Below, piece after piece: positions 1 to 7,857 of a stretch of DNA of 64,000 nucleotides; within the stretch, counting starts at the first letter, position 1; each line of letters opens with the position of its first letter. Source of the DNA: Endoryza sp044226045 (GTDB lineage Bacteria; Bacteroidota; Bacteroidia; Chitinophagales; Chitinophagaceae); assembly GCA_044226045.1 (NCBI GenBank), contig JBGAHR010000005.1:1-64000 (forward strand). The letters are read 5' to 3'. The translations under genes and the position numbers were made by a program. The notes under the pieces are model-generated. The model saw nothing but the letters and a program-made list of their open reading frames with translations. It was not told the origin of the DNA and ran no database searches.

Positions 1-71
1 GCGCAAGCGAGAGCGGGAGCGAGAGCGGAAAGGGAAAGAGAAACAGAAACCGCAAACTGCAAACTGCAAAC
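1..71 (+). repeat. Composite short-word repeat, locus 1a
   Basis: The stretch begins with GAGCGGGAGCGAGAGCGG-type purine words, passes through GGAAAGGGAAAGAG and AAACAGAAAC words, and ends in three GCAAAC(T/C) heptamers at about 49-71. The same purine words in the same order occur on the opposite strand at 801-867, so the thioredoxin-like gene lies between inward-facing copies. No open frame with protein character is seen here. The left edge is cut by the window, so its full extent is unknown. Confidence 0.8.
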
Positions 72-91
72 CAAACGTGAATGATATTACT

Positions 92-124
92 CCCTCTCCC
101 TCGGGAGAGGGCTGGGGTGAGGGG
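92..124. repeat. CCCTCTCCC/GGGAGAGGG palindromic intergenic element
   Basis: A perfect 9-bp inverted repeat (92-100 and 103-111) with a 2-base centre is followed by CTGGGGTGAGGGG. From memory, this hairpin-plus-GGGGTGAGGG unit resembles a short palindromic intergenic element seen in many unrelated bacterial genomes. It lies between two purine-rich repeat blocks and far from any start codon. Confidence 0.65.
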
Positions 125-131
125 TTTGGGG

Positions 132-231
132 TGCGGGAGTGAGAGCGGGAGCGGATAGGGAAAGAGAAAGGGAAAGGGAAAGGGAAAGGGAAAGGGACCA
201 ACGTGAAACGATAAACCAGAAACGATAAACT
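132..231 (+). repeat. Composite short-word repeat, locus 1b
   Basis: A second purine block: GCGGGAGTGAGAGCGGGAGCGG words, then a run of GGGAAA hexamers (about 155-198), then two copies of the word AACGATAAAC (about 207-230). The reverse complement of this word order (GTTTATCGTTT, then pyrimidine hexamers) recurs at 26227-26290, so the two loci share a composite structure. Confidence 0.8.
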
Positions 232-243
232 TTGGAGCCATAC

Positions 244-897
244 TCACTCAAACATCCTATTTAGTTCCACTTCAATTTGTCTGTCTGTTACTTGTCTGTC
301 TATAAATTTGAAATAGTTCTTCTTGTTATTCACAAATAAGGTCGCCGGAATACCACCTTTCCATCTAGGGGAAAGAAAAGGGCCAATATAGTTCCCATCT
401 GTTTCATCCAGCCAGTAAAATGAGTCAGCCCGCCAATGATTCTGCAAAATTATACTCCTGATCTTGGAAGGATAAGATGATTTAAAGTCCATGCTGACTA
501 AAATAAATTCAATACCACTGTCTCTGCGCTTCTCAATGGCAGATTGCATCCATGGTATTTCATGCAGGCAGGGCACACACCAGGTAGCCCAGAAACTGAC
601 CACTACCGGATGATCTGCATTCCTGAAATAATTCGATAGCGCTTCCATTCGTATACTTTTTATCTCCTGGGAAAAAAGAGACAAGGACAGTAACAGCACG
701 AAAAAGACTGATATGAGATGTTTATGTTTGATGGCTCCTGGTTTGTTACGCGAATTATGCGAATTATACGAAACGCAGAGAACGCTGAATAAGCTTTCAA
801 TTTCGCTCCGTTTCTGTTTCTCTTTCTGTTTCCGCTCTCGCTCCCGCTCCCGCTTGCGCTTGCGCACTCCGCTCCCTTCTTCACATTTGTATTTCAT
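244..897 (-). CDS. Thioredoxin-like (TlpA/AhpC-TSA type) redox protein with repeat-derived N-terminus
   Basis: The C-terminal part, from about residue 84, is a thioredoxin fold. It carries the redox-active WCVPC motif (Cys107 and Cys110) after a SFWATW strand and the cis-Pro region GGIPATLFV, as in TlpA/ResA-like proteins that reduce disulfides outside the cytoplasm. A signal-peptide-like stretch (SVFFVLLLSLSLF) lies at about residues 63-75. The only upstream ATG in frame is at 897, overlapping the last codons of the response regulator. The roughly 55 residues in between are Arg/Lys/Glu-rich and come from repeat DNA. Met84 (648) would give a cytoplasmic protein and the GTG inside the hydrophobic run a very short signal peptide. 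The thioredoxin assignment is firm; the start is not. Confidence 0.65.
   Translation of the reverse strand: MKYKCEEGSGVRKRKRERERERKQKEKQKRSEIESLFSVLCVSYNSHNSRNKPGAIKHKHLISVFFVLLLSLSLFSQEIKSIRMEALSNYFRNADHPVVVSFWATWCVPCLHEIPWMQSAIEKRRDSGIEFILVSMDFKSSYPSKIRSIILQNHWRADSFYWLDETDGNYIGPFLSPRWKGGIPATLFVNNKKNYFKFIDRQVTDRQIEVELNRMFE
746..872 (-). repeat. Composite short-word repeat, locus 2 (inside the thioredoxin ORF N-terminus)
   Basis: Read on the plus strand: CGAATTATG/CGAATTATACG words (746-770), a TTCAGCGTT-type word in reverse (about 778-789), then pyrimidine-rich words (801-867) that are the reverse complement of locus 1a. The order CGAATTA words then pyrimidine words is the same as at 26064-26200. 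The minus-strand translation gives the Arg/Glu/Lys-rich leader of the thioredoxin ORF. Confidence 0.8.
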
Positions 898-1558
898 CTT
901 CCTTTATCAGCTGGTGTCGGAGGGCGAAGATCACTACACCGGCGGTGTTTTTCACGTTCATTTTCTCGAGAATCTTTGTACGATAGCCTTCGACGGTTCT
1001 TTTGCTGAGAAACATCTTTTCTCCAATTTCCTGGGCAGTATATTGCTGGCAGATGTATTTGATGATTTCTATTTCACGGTCATTGAACTCGGGTAATTTT
1101 TGTTTACGCGGTCCGTCGGGATTGAATTTACTTTTTACAATGAGCGTCGCCAGCCGGTCGGAAGTGTGCCGGCAGTAGTAGTTGTTGTTTTCAATAACGG
1201 TTGCGATGGCTTCAAGGATCTCCTTTTTATCCGCATTCTTGAGCAGGTAACCTCTGGCACCCGCCTCCAGCATGTCTACAATGAGGTTTTCTTCATCGAA
1301 CATCGACAAGGCAATGATCTTGCAACTCGGGAGAAATTCAAGTATTTGACGGGTGGCTTCCACACCATCCATTCCCGGCATTTTGATATCCGTAAGAACC
1401 ACATGGGGTTTTTGAAACCTGGCCAGTTGAACGAGAGATTCACCGTCGCCGGCCTCTCCAACCAGTTCAACATTCTTTTGTTTAGACAACATCAGATTCA
1501 GACCATCACGAAAAATCTCGTGATCATCCGCAATTAGGAGCCTTATTTTTTCTGTCAT
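881..1558 (-). CDS. NarL/LuxR-family response regulator
   Basis: Two-component output protein of 225 residues. The N-terminal receiver domain has the acidic pair Asp11-Asp12, the phospho-acceptor Asp57 in TDIKMPGMDG, and the conserved Lys in the GYLLKN stretch. The C-terminal LuxR-type helix-turn-helix (about 155-215) contains NDREIEIIKYI and LSKRTVEGYRTKI. The length fits the family. It lies just downstream of a HisKA_3-type kinase on the same strand, across about 100 bases, which is the usual pairing for this class, so it probably receives phosphate from that kinase. Its regulon is not visible. Confidence 0.93.
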   Translation of the reverse strand: MTEKIRLLIADDHEIFRDGLNLMLSKQKNVELVGEAGDGESLVQLARFQKPHVVLTDIKMPGMDGVEATRQILEFLPSCKIIALSMFDEENLIVDMLEAGARGYLLKNADKKEILEAIATVIENNNYYCRHTSDRLATLIVKSKFNPDGPRKQKLPEFNDREIEIIKYICQQYTAQEIGEKMFLSKRTVEGYRTKILEKMNVKNTAGVVIFALRHQLIKEDEIQM

Positions 1559-1661
1559 ACACAGCCATTACTACTCAAAAGTAAAAGCAAACAGTCAAAA
1601 GACTTTCTATTGTCACAAAAACTTTGAAAAATTAGAAAATTGTCAATTCCGATGTGTTGAA

Positions 1662-2471
1662 TCATAGGGGAACGCGTATGAGAAAGCTGGTTCCGTGCTG
1701 GCCGGATTTGATATCCAGGTGACCGCTCAACATTTCAATCCTGCTTTCCATGCTTTTCATGCCGAATCCTTCAGCGGTTCTCTTCATTTTTGCTACATCA
1801 AAACCTTTTCCGTCATCCTGTGTGAGAATGACCAGTTCCTTGTTCTCCGTTCCAAAACTGAGTTGAAGCCTGCTGGCTTCCGCATGCTTGATGGTGTTGT
1901 GGATGATTTCCTGCACAATTCTGAAAACGTGGATCTCCTTATCGCGGTCGATGGATACTTCATTTTTCAACACGACCTGTATCGACGTGTGATGTTTGGC
2001 GCTGATATTTGCCGCGAATTCTCGCAATGCCTCTATCAATCCCTTTCGCTGAAGCGTATTGGGAAGGAGGTTGTAGGAAATTTCACGCATGGATCCGATA
2101 ATTTCGTCCAGGTACTTTCCGGCATTTTCGATTATTCTTTCATCTTCCGGAGAAGATATATCTACGCTGTTGATCTGAAGTTTGACAGAGGAAAGTAAAG
2201 GGCCGATGCTGTCGTGCAGATCGTTGGCTATTCGCTTTCGTTCATTTTCCTGGGTATTGATTTCGGCATGCAGCCTGTCTTTCTGCAGTTTGATATACCG
2301 CTTGTGATACCGTATGGCTGTAAAAACAAAATAAATCACCACCAGCCCGATTAGAAAGGCAAGGACCAGAATGGCATTGAACACACCGCTATTTCCTGTT
2401 TCTTTCACCTGTGTTGATTGGCTATTTATACTTTCAGGACCGGGAAGCCAGTCCGGGTTGATTTTTTTCAA
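1662..2471 (-). CDS. Sensor histidine kinase, HisKA_3 (NarX/LiaS-like) class
   Basis: A 269-residue kinase with a single N-terminal membrane helix (about 31-53), a short linker, the dimerisation/phosphoacceptor motif ERKRIANDLHDSIGPLLSS with His86, and a HATPase domain containing an N-box (EIIHNTIKHAEA) and a G1 box (DDGKGFD). It has no extracytoplasmic sensor domain of its own. Its start overlaps the 3' end of the next upstream gene by 38 bases, and that gene encodes a multi-helix membrane protein that may supply the sensing part. The partner regulator is the next gene downstream. Confidence 0.92.
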   Translation of the reverse strand: MKKINPDWLPGPESINSQSTQVKETGNSGVFNAILVLAFLIGLVVIYFVFTAIRYHKRYIKLQKDRLHAEINTQENERKRIANDLHDSIGPLLSSVKLQINSVDISSPEDERIIENAGKYLDEIIGSMREISYNLLPNTLQRKGLIEALREFAANISAKHHTSIQVVLKNEVSIDRDKEIHVFRIVQEIIHNTIKHAEASRLQLSFGTENKELVILTQDDGKGFDVAKMKRTAEGFGMKSMESRIEMLSGHLDIKSGQHGTSFLIRVPL

Positions 2472-3141
2472 ACTCTTCGAACAACGAGCTGCCGGTTTTC
2501 TTCCGGGGAATGAATAATACGGCTACCCCCAGTACAATATTGGACAAGGCATTTACATACACTCTTATATCAAATACCTGCGTCATTAATTTTTTTGTAT
2601 TGGCATTGCTGCCCATCAGCAGCAATACCAATACAAATATGTTGTAAATGAAATAGACGGCCAGCGTGATGCTGATGATAAACATCGCATTTTTATAGAG
2701 CAGCTCCCTGTTTTCATTTGTCACCAGGTGATTGATGGTCTGAATGCTCAGCAATAGCAATACGAACGAGTAACCGATGGCAAATACCGGATGGAATTTC
2801 GATGTATCCCCGGTAATGAAATTCTCTGTGATCCAGATGGCTACCAGCAGGAGCGCTGCCACGATCAGCCATTTGTGTTGACGATAAAAAATACGCCAGG
2901 CATAAAACTGAACAAAGAATATGACTGCCTCAAACAGGTTGAACAGATGCCAGTCGAGTAAACGGATCGCCCTGGGGGCATCCTTTAAAAAAATGCCGAC
3001 GAGCAATTCGTTTAATAAGGAAACAACCAGGTAAATGATGAACGGGAAATAGCTTCTTTCCATCTTTGGCAGGCGGATAAGACCGGCAATGGCCGGGAAA
3101 GCTACTGTCAGACTCATCAGGAACAAAGCAGTCGCATTCAT
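2434..3141 (-). CDS. Multi-pass membrane protein, candidate sensor subunit for the downstream kinase
   Basis: 235 residues with about seven hydrophobic segments and a short charged C-terminal tail (from about residue 212, IPRKKTGSSLFEEFEK). I do not recognise a named family. The seven-helix layout resembles membrane sensor modules often fused to histidine kinases. Here the reading frame overlaps the kinase by 38 bases, implying translational coupling. The inference that it senses a signal for the kinase rests on this arrangement alone. Confidence 0.8.
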   Translation of the reverse strand: MNATALFLMSLTVAFPAIAGLIRLPKMERSYFPFIIYLVVSLLNELLVGIFLKDAPRAIRLLDWHLFNLFEAVIFFVQFYAWRIFYRQHKWLIVAALLLVAIWITENFITGDTSKFHPVFAIGYSFVLLLLSIQTINHLVTNENRELLYKNAMFIISITLAVYFIYNIFVLVLLLMGSNANTKKLMTQVFDIRVYVNALSNIVLGVAVLFIPRKKTGSSLFEEFEKNQPGLASRS

Positions 3142-3153
3142 ATTCAGTTTGGT

Positions 3154-3678
3154 TTAAGGATTGCCGATCTTGCATTCCGGGCATACCTGGCCGTTTTCTA
3201 CAACCATGCTATCATTGGTTCCACCATAAGGCGGTTTTACTTTTGATGGGATCAGGGTCGTTATAATGTCTTTCCCGTACTTGTCCACTGGAACCAATAC
3301 ATATTTGGTTTCACCTGTCGGATCGATCCCGATATACACCCTGATTCCATCCGCGCCTTCCACATTCAGCATAACGGCGATCGCATCCCTGTTGAAGAAT
3401 TCCGCATTCGGAATCCTGAAATTCTTCTCCAGGAAATTGGTATCTGCCAGCAATTTTTTCAATTCCTCGTGTGTTTTCAAAAAATTGGCCTGGTAAATCT
3501 CACCCTGTTCAATCGGGATCACCTGCGATTTGGCCCTTGTTTCATCCACGGGAATCTTTCCGTTATTACCGCAAGATGCAAAAAACAAAGCGACCAGAAA
3601 AAAGCTAATGGCAATAAAATAATGAGAAAAAAATGGGCGTAATAATGCCGCCCGATCGAATCGGTTCATGGATTTCAT
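3154..3678 (-). CDS. Predicted lipoprotein of unknown function
   Basis: 174 residues. An N-terminal hydrophobic segment ends in the lipobox FFASC (Cys about 36), predicting signal peptidase II processing and lipid anchoring. The mature part is rich in charged residues and ends in a Cys-containing QVCPECKIGNP tail, where CPEC could bind metal or form a disulfide. It lies 12 bases upstream of the membrane-protein gene and so probably belongs to the two-component operon. Met4 or the first Met could be the start; the signal segment is preceded by about 20 extra residues. Confidence 0.75.
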   Translation of the reverse strand: MKSMNRFDRAALLRPFFSHYFIAISFFLVALFFASCGNNGKIPVDETRAKSQVIPIEQGEIYQANFLKTHEELKKLLADTNFLEKNFRIPNAEFFNRDAIAVMLNVEGADGIRVYIGIDPTGETKYVLVPVDKYGKDIITTLIPSKVKPPYGGTNDSMVVENGQVCPECKIGNP

Positions 3679-4039
3679 GGTATTAGATTTTATTTTAAGG
3701 TAAGCAAAGAGGCAGGGATAAGGAGACAGAACAGCAGTGCAGTTCGCGACTTTACTTCGTGTTTATACTGACTGATGGTCACCAGTGGCCAATATCTCCT
3801 GATATGAACCACTTAGTGGTATCAAAACTCATATTTAGCAGGTTGAATTGCCTTTTGCCTTCTGGCATTTTAGTAATTCGGGTTTTACCCTTAGAAGGGA
3901 ATGAATAGGTACACCGAGTGTTTTTTAGGAAAATCCATCTGACAGATAATAGACAGATGTTGGTTTTACTCGTAAATCTCCGGTCTTATATCTCATTTAT
4001 TCTTTATAACGATGCAGGAGGAGGTATATGGAGCCGTCC
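3679..4039. other. Intergenic region with two near-palindromes
   Basis: About 360 bases upstream of the lipoprotein/two-component operon, with no convincing gene. It holds the near-palindromes GGTCACCAGTGGCC (about 3777-3790) and ACCACTTAGTGGT (about 3808-3820), and a pair of ACAGAT repeats near 3942-3958. These could be operator sites for the operon that starts at 3678, but nothing identifies a regulator. Confidence 0.35.
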
Positions 4040-5005
4040 TCAGGAGGAGGCCAGCTGATTTTCCTTTTCTATGCGTGATCTTTCTTCGGCCATCGCTTTC
4101 AGGGAATGGATGCTGGCATTTAGTTCATAACCGATCAAAAGAATAAGCGAATTGAGATAAATCAAACTCATGAACACGATAACAGTTCCAATGGACCCAT
4201 ACAGGGCGTTGTAGCGGCCGAAGTTGTTGACAAAAATGGAGAATCCATAAGTAGCCAGCACGCTAAGGGTGGCGCCAACGATAGAACCCGGTGAGATGAG
4301 TTTCCATCTTTTGGTTACGGCAGGAGCGTATTTGTAGATAAATGCGAAAGTGTAAAAAATGAGCCCAAGAATGAATACCCACCGGAAAATGCTTAAAAAG
4401 CCCAACAGCCATTTATTCTTTAAACCCAGCCATGACATTACAGTGCCCTGCATAATGAGGAGTACAATGCAGCCCAGCAGTAAACCCATGATAATAAATG
4501 TCAGTTTGATGGCCATCCACCGGGTTTGAAGGCCGGTTCTTCTGGAAAAACCAATGGAGATCTTATTGAAAGAACGCATGAGTCCCATCATACCATTAGA
4601 GGCAAAAAATATCAGCAATATAAAACCGAAAGACAGCAGGCCGATCTTGCCCTGGGTGAAAAAACTGTCTACAAAAGCGATCAGGTTGCTGTTATGTGTT
4701 TTGGCGGGAATGATGTCCACAATAATCGTGTGCAGCTGCTTTTGTATGGTTTTGGTTGGGACAAATGGCAGATTGGGTATAAGGGTAAAAAGAAAAAGGC
4801 AGGTAGGAGGGATGGCCATGATAAAGTTATAGGCGATCGCAGCGGCTCTTTCGTTCAGGCCTTCTTTTTTTATTTCAGCCACAAAAAATGCAGCGACATC
4901 ATAAAGCGCCGCTCCTTCAAATCCGGGCAAAATAATCTTCTTGCTCCTGGCCAGCAGGAACCTGATCACGGGAAGTTCTGTTATGATCCGTTCAATTTTT
5001 CGCAT
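4040..5005 (-). CDS. YihY/BrkB family inner membrane protein
   Basis: 321 residues with the six-helix YihY/virulence factor BrkB fold (formerly mislabelled ribonuclease BN). Typical motifs are the ERAAAIAYNFIMAIPP segment at the first helix, ARxxxIxYKYAP-like FIYKYAPAVTKRW, and the last helix followed by a charged tail. Function in the family is uncertain; some members have been proposed as transporters. The start overlaps the end of mltG by 14 bases, so the two are likely co-translated. Confidence 0.92.
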   Translation of the reverse strand: MRKIERIITELPVIRFLLARSKKIILPGFEGAALYDVAAFFVAEIKKEGLNERAAAIAYNFIMAIPPTCLFLFTLIPNLPFVPTKTIQKQLHTIIVDIIPAKTHNSNLIAFVDSFFTQGKIGLLSFGFILLIFFASNGMMGLMRSFNKISIGFSRRTGLQTRWMAIKLTFIIMGLLLGCIVLLIMQGTVMSWLGLKNKWLLGFLSIFRWVFILGLIFYTFAFIYKYAPAVTKRWKLISPGSIVGATLSVLATYGFSIFVNNFGRYNALYGSIGTVIVFMSLIYLNSLILLIGYELNASIHSLKAMAEERSRIEKENQLASS

Positions 5006-6044
5006 TGTTTGTGTCCCGGTCGGCCTTTATTTTTTCCTGTTTGTTCTGTGCCTCCTGGAATTCTTTGGCATGTACCAGGTGTTCGTCATAGGTAACACTG
5101 AAAACATGCCGGCCGGAGAAATCGCTCCTGGCTACAAAGTAAAAGTAATTTGTGGAAGGTGCATTAAGCACAGCCTGCAGCGAAGCTTCGGAAGGCGTGC
5201 AGATCGGACCGGGAGGAAGACCTTTTACCCGATAAGTATTATAAGGCGAGGATACTTCGGTATGCTTGTTATAGATCCTGGTTAATCTAAAGTTTCTAAG
5301 AGCAAATTTTACAGTCGGATCGGCCTGCAGCGGCATCCCTTTGTAGAAACGGTTCAGGTAAACACTGGCCATGGTGTCTTTATCTTTCCGGTCTCGCGTC
5401 TCTTCTTCGATGATGGAAGCAAGAATATAAGCCTGGGTAGGACTGATCTTATGGGCTTCGGCCTGTTGTACCCGTTCTGCCGTCCAGTATTTCTCTTTCT
5501 CTGCAAACAACTTTCTGAATACTATTCCTGGCGTGGAGTTCCAGAAAAGTTCATAGGAATTGGGGAAAACGCCTGTCATGGCTGTATTCGTGTCGAGCTG
5601 GTAGGCAGAAAGGGAATCGCTATTATTCAGAAAGTTTATCACATCGCTGGAATCACATTCGAATTTCTTTCCGATAAGTGAGGCCAGGTCTTCCCGGGTT
5701 CTGAGTTTGGTGATCACCAGATTTACGGGAGATTGTTTTCCGTTTCGCAACATTCTCACGAGTTCAAGCACACTCATTCCCTTGCGGACCTCATAGCGGC
5801 CTGGTTTGATTTTTTCTTCAAGCCCCATGCTGTTTGCCAGGAACCGGAAAGCGTTGGGACTTTTTATATACTGGCTATCCCGGATCGTTTTGAGCAGATC
5901 GGCGTAGGTTGCCTGGTTGGTTCTGATGTAGAGGTATTTAGATTTGCCTTTAAAGTTCGTATCAGGAAGCAGAAAAACAGCGGCAATGATCCCCGCGGCC
6001 AATAGTATAAACAACAGAATAATCACAATCCATTTACGGAACAT
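4992..6044 (-). CDS. mltG: Endolytic murein transglycosylase MltG
   Basis: 350 residues with one N-terminal membrane helix (about 7-26) and a YceG/MltG domain. The catalytic glutamate region is ASIIEEETR, followed by a YLNRFYKGMPLQADPTV block and the SPYNTYRVKGLPPGPI signature. MltG cleaves nascent glycan strands and thereby helps end peptidoglycan synthesis at the membrane. A terminator (6076-6099) separates it from secG, so it probably has its own promoter and is transcribed with the downstream YihY gene. Confidence 0.96.
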   Translation of the reverse strand: MFRKWIVIILLFILLAAGIIAAVFLLPDTNFKGKSKYLYIRTNQATYADLLKTIRDSQYIKSPNAFRFLANSMGLEEKIKPGRYEVRKGMSVLELVRMLRNGKQSPVNLVITKLRTREDLASLIGKKFECDSSDVINFLNNSDSLSAYQLDTNTAMTGVFPNSYELFWNSTPGIVFRKLFAEKEKYWTAERVQQAEAHKISPTQAYILASIIEEETRDRKDKDTMASVYLNRFYKGMPLQADPTVKFALRNFRLTRIYNKHTEVSSPYNTYRVKGLPPGPICTPSEASLQAVLNAPSTNYFYFVARSDFSGRHVFSVTYDEHLVHAKEFQEAQNKQEKIKADRDTNNAKN

Positions 6045-6075
6045 AACAGAGGTATTCTTTGTAAAATAAATAAAA

Positions 6076-6099
6076 AACCCTGCTAAATCCAGCAGGGTT
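6076..6099 (-). terminator. Rho-independent terminator after secG
   Basis: A 9-bp stem (AACCCTGCT/AGCAGGGTT) with a 6-base loop. On the minus strand it is followed by TTTTTTATTTATTTT. It lies between the secG stop and the mltG start and closes the secG transcript. Confidence 0.88.
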
Positions 6100-6127
6100 G
6101 ATATATTTTAGGAAGATCAGTAAACTG

Positions 6128-6415
6128 TTACTTGGCCGGTTGTGTCTGGCCGGTTTGCTGAGTCTGCTTTGCTTTAACAGGTGAAGAATCGCGGGGCACA
6201 AAAAATGCTGAGAAAATGCAAAGAAGCGCGATAATCACAGCCAGGAACCAGGTTCCTTTTTCAAGCACATCTGTTGTTTGTTTCACGCCCATATACTGGT
6301 TATTGAAACCGGCAATATTTCCAGCCAGTCCACCACCTTTGGGGTTTTGAACAAGGATAAAAAATCCAATGGCAATACTCGCTACAATCAACAGAATCAG
6401 GAACAGAAGAATCAT
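6128..6415 (-). CDS. secG: Preprotein translocase subunit SecG
   Basis: 95 residues with two membrane helices and the SecG signature between them: LVQNPKGGGLAG followed by a variable loop and the second helix TWFLAVIIALLCIFSAFF. SecG stimulates export through SecYEG. The hydrophilic tail ends in a Gln/Thr-rich stretch. It lies 4 bases after the TPR-protein gene and is the last gene before the terminator at 6076-6099. Confidence 0.95.
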   Translation of the reverse strand: MILLFLILLIVASIAIGFFILVQNPKGGGLAGNIAGFNNQYMGVKQTTDVLEKGTWFLAVIIALLCIFSAFFVPRDSSPVKAKQTQQTGQTQPAK

Positions 6416-6419
6416 ATGC

Positions 6420-7331
6420 TTATGCGTTTAATTGTTCGATTTTGGCTGCAAAATAATGACTTTTAGAGGGATTAAGCAAACTTAATTTCTCGTAGATCTC
6501 TATGGCGCGGGCCTTTTTACCCTGTTTTGCCCACACTTCAGCCATGGCTTCCGTATCCACCTCACTGGTTTCCACAGAGGCGTCGGCTTTCTGTAGTACC
6601 GCAGGATCTACCGGCGTTTCGGCAGTATTACTGACGATTATATGCCCTCCCTGGGGGATTTTTTTCATGGATCGCAACCACTCAGTAAAGCTTTTTAACT
6701 GACGACCGAATTTGTCCTTCGACAGGTCGTCGGCATTCAGTTTTATTCCCTGTGAAGCGAAATAATCGATGGTGTGATAAGGCTCAAATACCAATGGCGT
6801 ATCTGCTTCCACTTTATGCACGGTGTCGTTTGGCAGCGGTATGGGTCGGAATTCATCTTTAGGTATCGCTTTCATATCGTCGCTTTCGGCAGATGGTTCC
6901 TGTGCAGCTTGTTCTTCGGGTAATCCGGCCGGTTGTTCAACCAGAATTCCCTCCACAACCCCCATACTTCCGCTCCCGCTCTCATTTCCGCTCCCGCTCC
7001 CGTTCACGCTCTCACTTGCACTCACATTTCCGCTCTCGCTCCCGCTCACACTCTCATAGCCGCTCTCGCTCCCGCTCACGCTCTCATTTCCGCTCTCGCT
7101 CCCCTTGATCACTGCTTCCAGCCAAAGCGGATTGTTCATATGCAAGGCAGCGCTGTTGGCGGCAGCCTGAAAGTCCCCGCCATTGGCTTTTAATTTAAGG
7201 GCAAGAAACATCTTTCCCCAGCTGGCATAAGGATACTGCTCAATAAAATCGAGTATATCTTTTTCCGTCAGGCTCTCAAAGCGATCCTGTTTGAAATAGT
7301 GTTTGGCCAGAATGTCTGCAGTTGCTTGCAT
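6420..7331 (-). CDS. TPR-type protein with an internal Ser/Gly/Glu repeat insert
   Basis: 303 residues from the ATG at 7331, chosen because it lies 8 bases after the lptE stop; an ATG at 7424 would overlap lptE by 86 bases. The C-terminal part (WAKQGKKARAIEIYEKLSLLNP) looks like a tetratricopeptide repeat. Residues about 75-124 are a low-complexity run of SGSESGNESV-type units made by the same GAGCGGGAGCGAGAGCGG words found in intergenic repeats elsewhere in the window. The flanking sequence on both sides reads as ordinary protein, so the run looks inserted in frame. The gene lies in an lptE-TPR-secG unit; its function is unknown. Confidence 0.8.
   Translation of the reverse strand: MQATADILAKHYFKQDRFESLTEKDILDFIEQYPYASWGKMFLALKLKANGGDFQAAANSAALHMNNPLWLEAVIKGSESGNESVSGSESGYESVSGSESGNVSASESVNGSGSGNESGSGSMGVVEGILVEQPAGLPEEQAAQEPSAESDDMKAIPKDEFRPIPLPNDTVHKVEADTPLVFEPYHTIDYFASQGIKLNADDLSKDKFGRQLKSFTEWLRSMKKIPQGGHIIVSNTAETPVDPAVLQKADASVETSEVDTEAMAEVWAKQGKKARAIEIYEKLSLLNPSKSHYFAAKIEQLNA
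6961..7110 (-). repeat. Purine-rich word repeat within the TPR-protein gene
   Basis: About 150 bases of GAGCGGGAGCGAGAGCGGAAATG-like words on the minus (coding) strand. The unit is mostly multiples of 6 bases, so it keeps the frame and encodes Ser-Gly-Ser-Glu-type residues. It matches the intergenic repeats at 1-50, 132-155 and 820-865 in words and in coding-strand purine bias. Confidence 0.85.
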
Positions 7332-7338
7332 GAAACGG

Positions 7339-7857
7339 TTACCAGTTTGAAAACACTCGGTTAAAAATCTCATCCACCATATTTTGAATGATGGTGGGAA
7401 GTAGCTGAGTCTGTGCCTGATCAAGGCTCAGGTTAGCTGAGAAATCGAAGTTACGGGAAACGGGTGCTTCCACATTTTTTTTCTCATCCAAACGATTTTT
7501 TACAGAAACATTTACGGTAACGATCAACCTGTTGGTTGCCGACTGTTGATTGGAAATACCCGCAGTAGTAACATCGTAGCCGGTGATTTCACATTTAATG
7601 TCATAGTCGGCATTATCATTTTGAACCTGTGTAAGCGGAGTGAGGTTGTTGATTTTTTGTCTCAGTTTGTCCGTCATCTGCGGAGCCAGCTGCGGATTCA
7701 CGAACCTCGCTTTGTTTTCGATGAAGTGAATGTTTACCGTCTTCGCGCCCGGTGTTACCACGGCTTCGTTGAACTTGTAAATTTTACAGGCACTGCATGA
7801 CAACATCAATATAAGAGAAAAGAAAAGTAAGTATCTCATGGTAAGCTGTTCAGTCAT
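7339..7857 (-). CDS. lptE: LPS-assembly lipoprotein LptE (Bacteroidota type)
   Basis: 172 residues. An N-terminal hydrophobic signal ends near SCSACK, a lipobox-like site. The body has the LptE/LptE-like layout (YKFNEAV, VNIHFIENKARFVNPQLAPQMTDKLRQ). In this phylum it probably partners LptD in delivering lipopolysaccharide to the outer membrane. The ATG at 7857 overlaps the stop of the sigma-54 activator (ATGA); Met7 (7839) begins a more typical signal peptide, and either may be used. Confidence 0.85.
   Translation of the reverse strand: MTEQLTMRYLLFFSLILMLSCSACKIYKFNEAVVTPGAKTVNIHFIENKARFVNPQLAPQMTDKLRQKINNLTPLTQVQNDNADYDIKCEITGYDVTTAGISNQQSATNRLIVTVNVSVKNRLDEKKNVEAPVSRNFDFSANLSLDQAQTQLLPTIIQNMVDEIFNRVFSNW

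Noticed and set aside
713..1096. Plus-strand ORF of 127 residues
   Set aside because: It is antisense to the response regulator and the repeat-derived thioredoxin N-terminus; its first half reads pyrimidine-rich repeat words as Arg/Ser runs.
4040..5005. Ribonuclease BN
   Set aside because: The protein is an all-membrane YihY/BrkB family member; the RNase BN name for this family is obsolete.
6823..7193. Overlapping plus-strand ORFs rich in Ser, Pro, Leu or Arg/His
   Set aside because: They arise from the repeat tract in the TPR-protein gene read in other frames and have no protein character.
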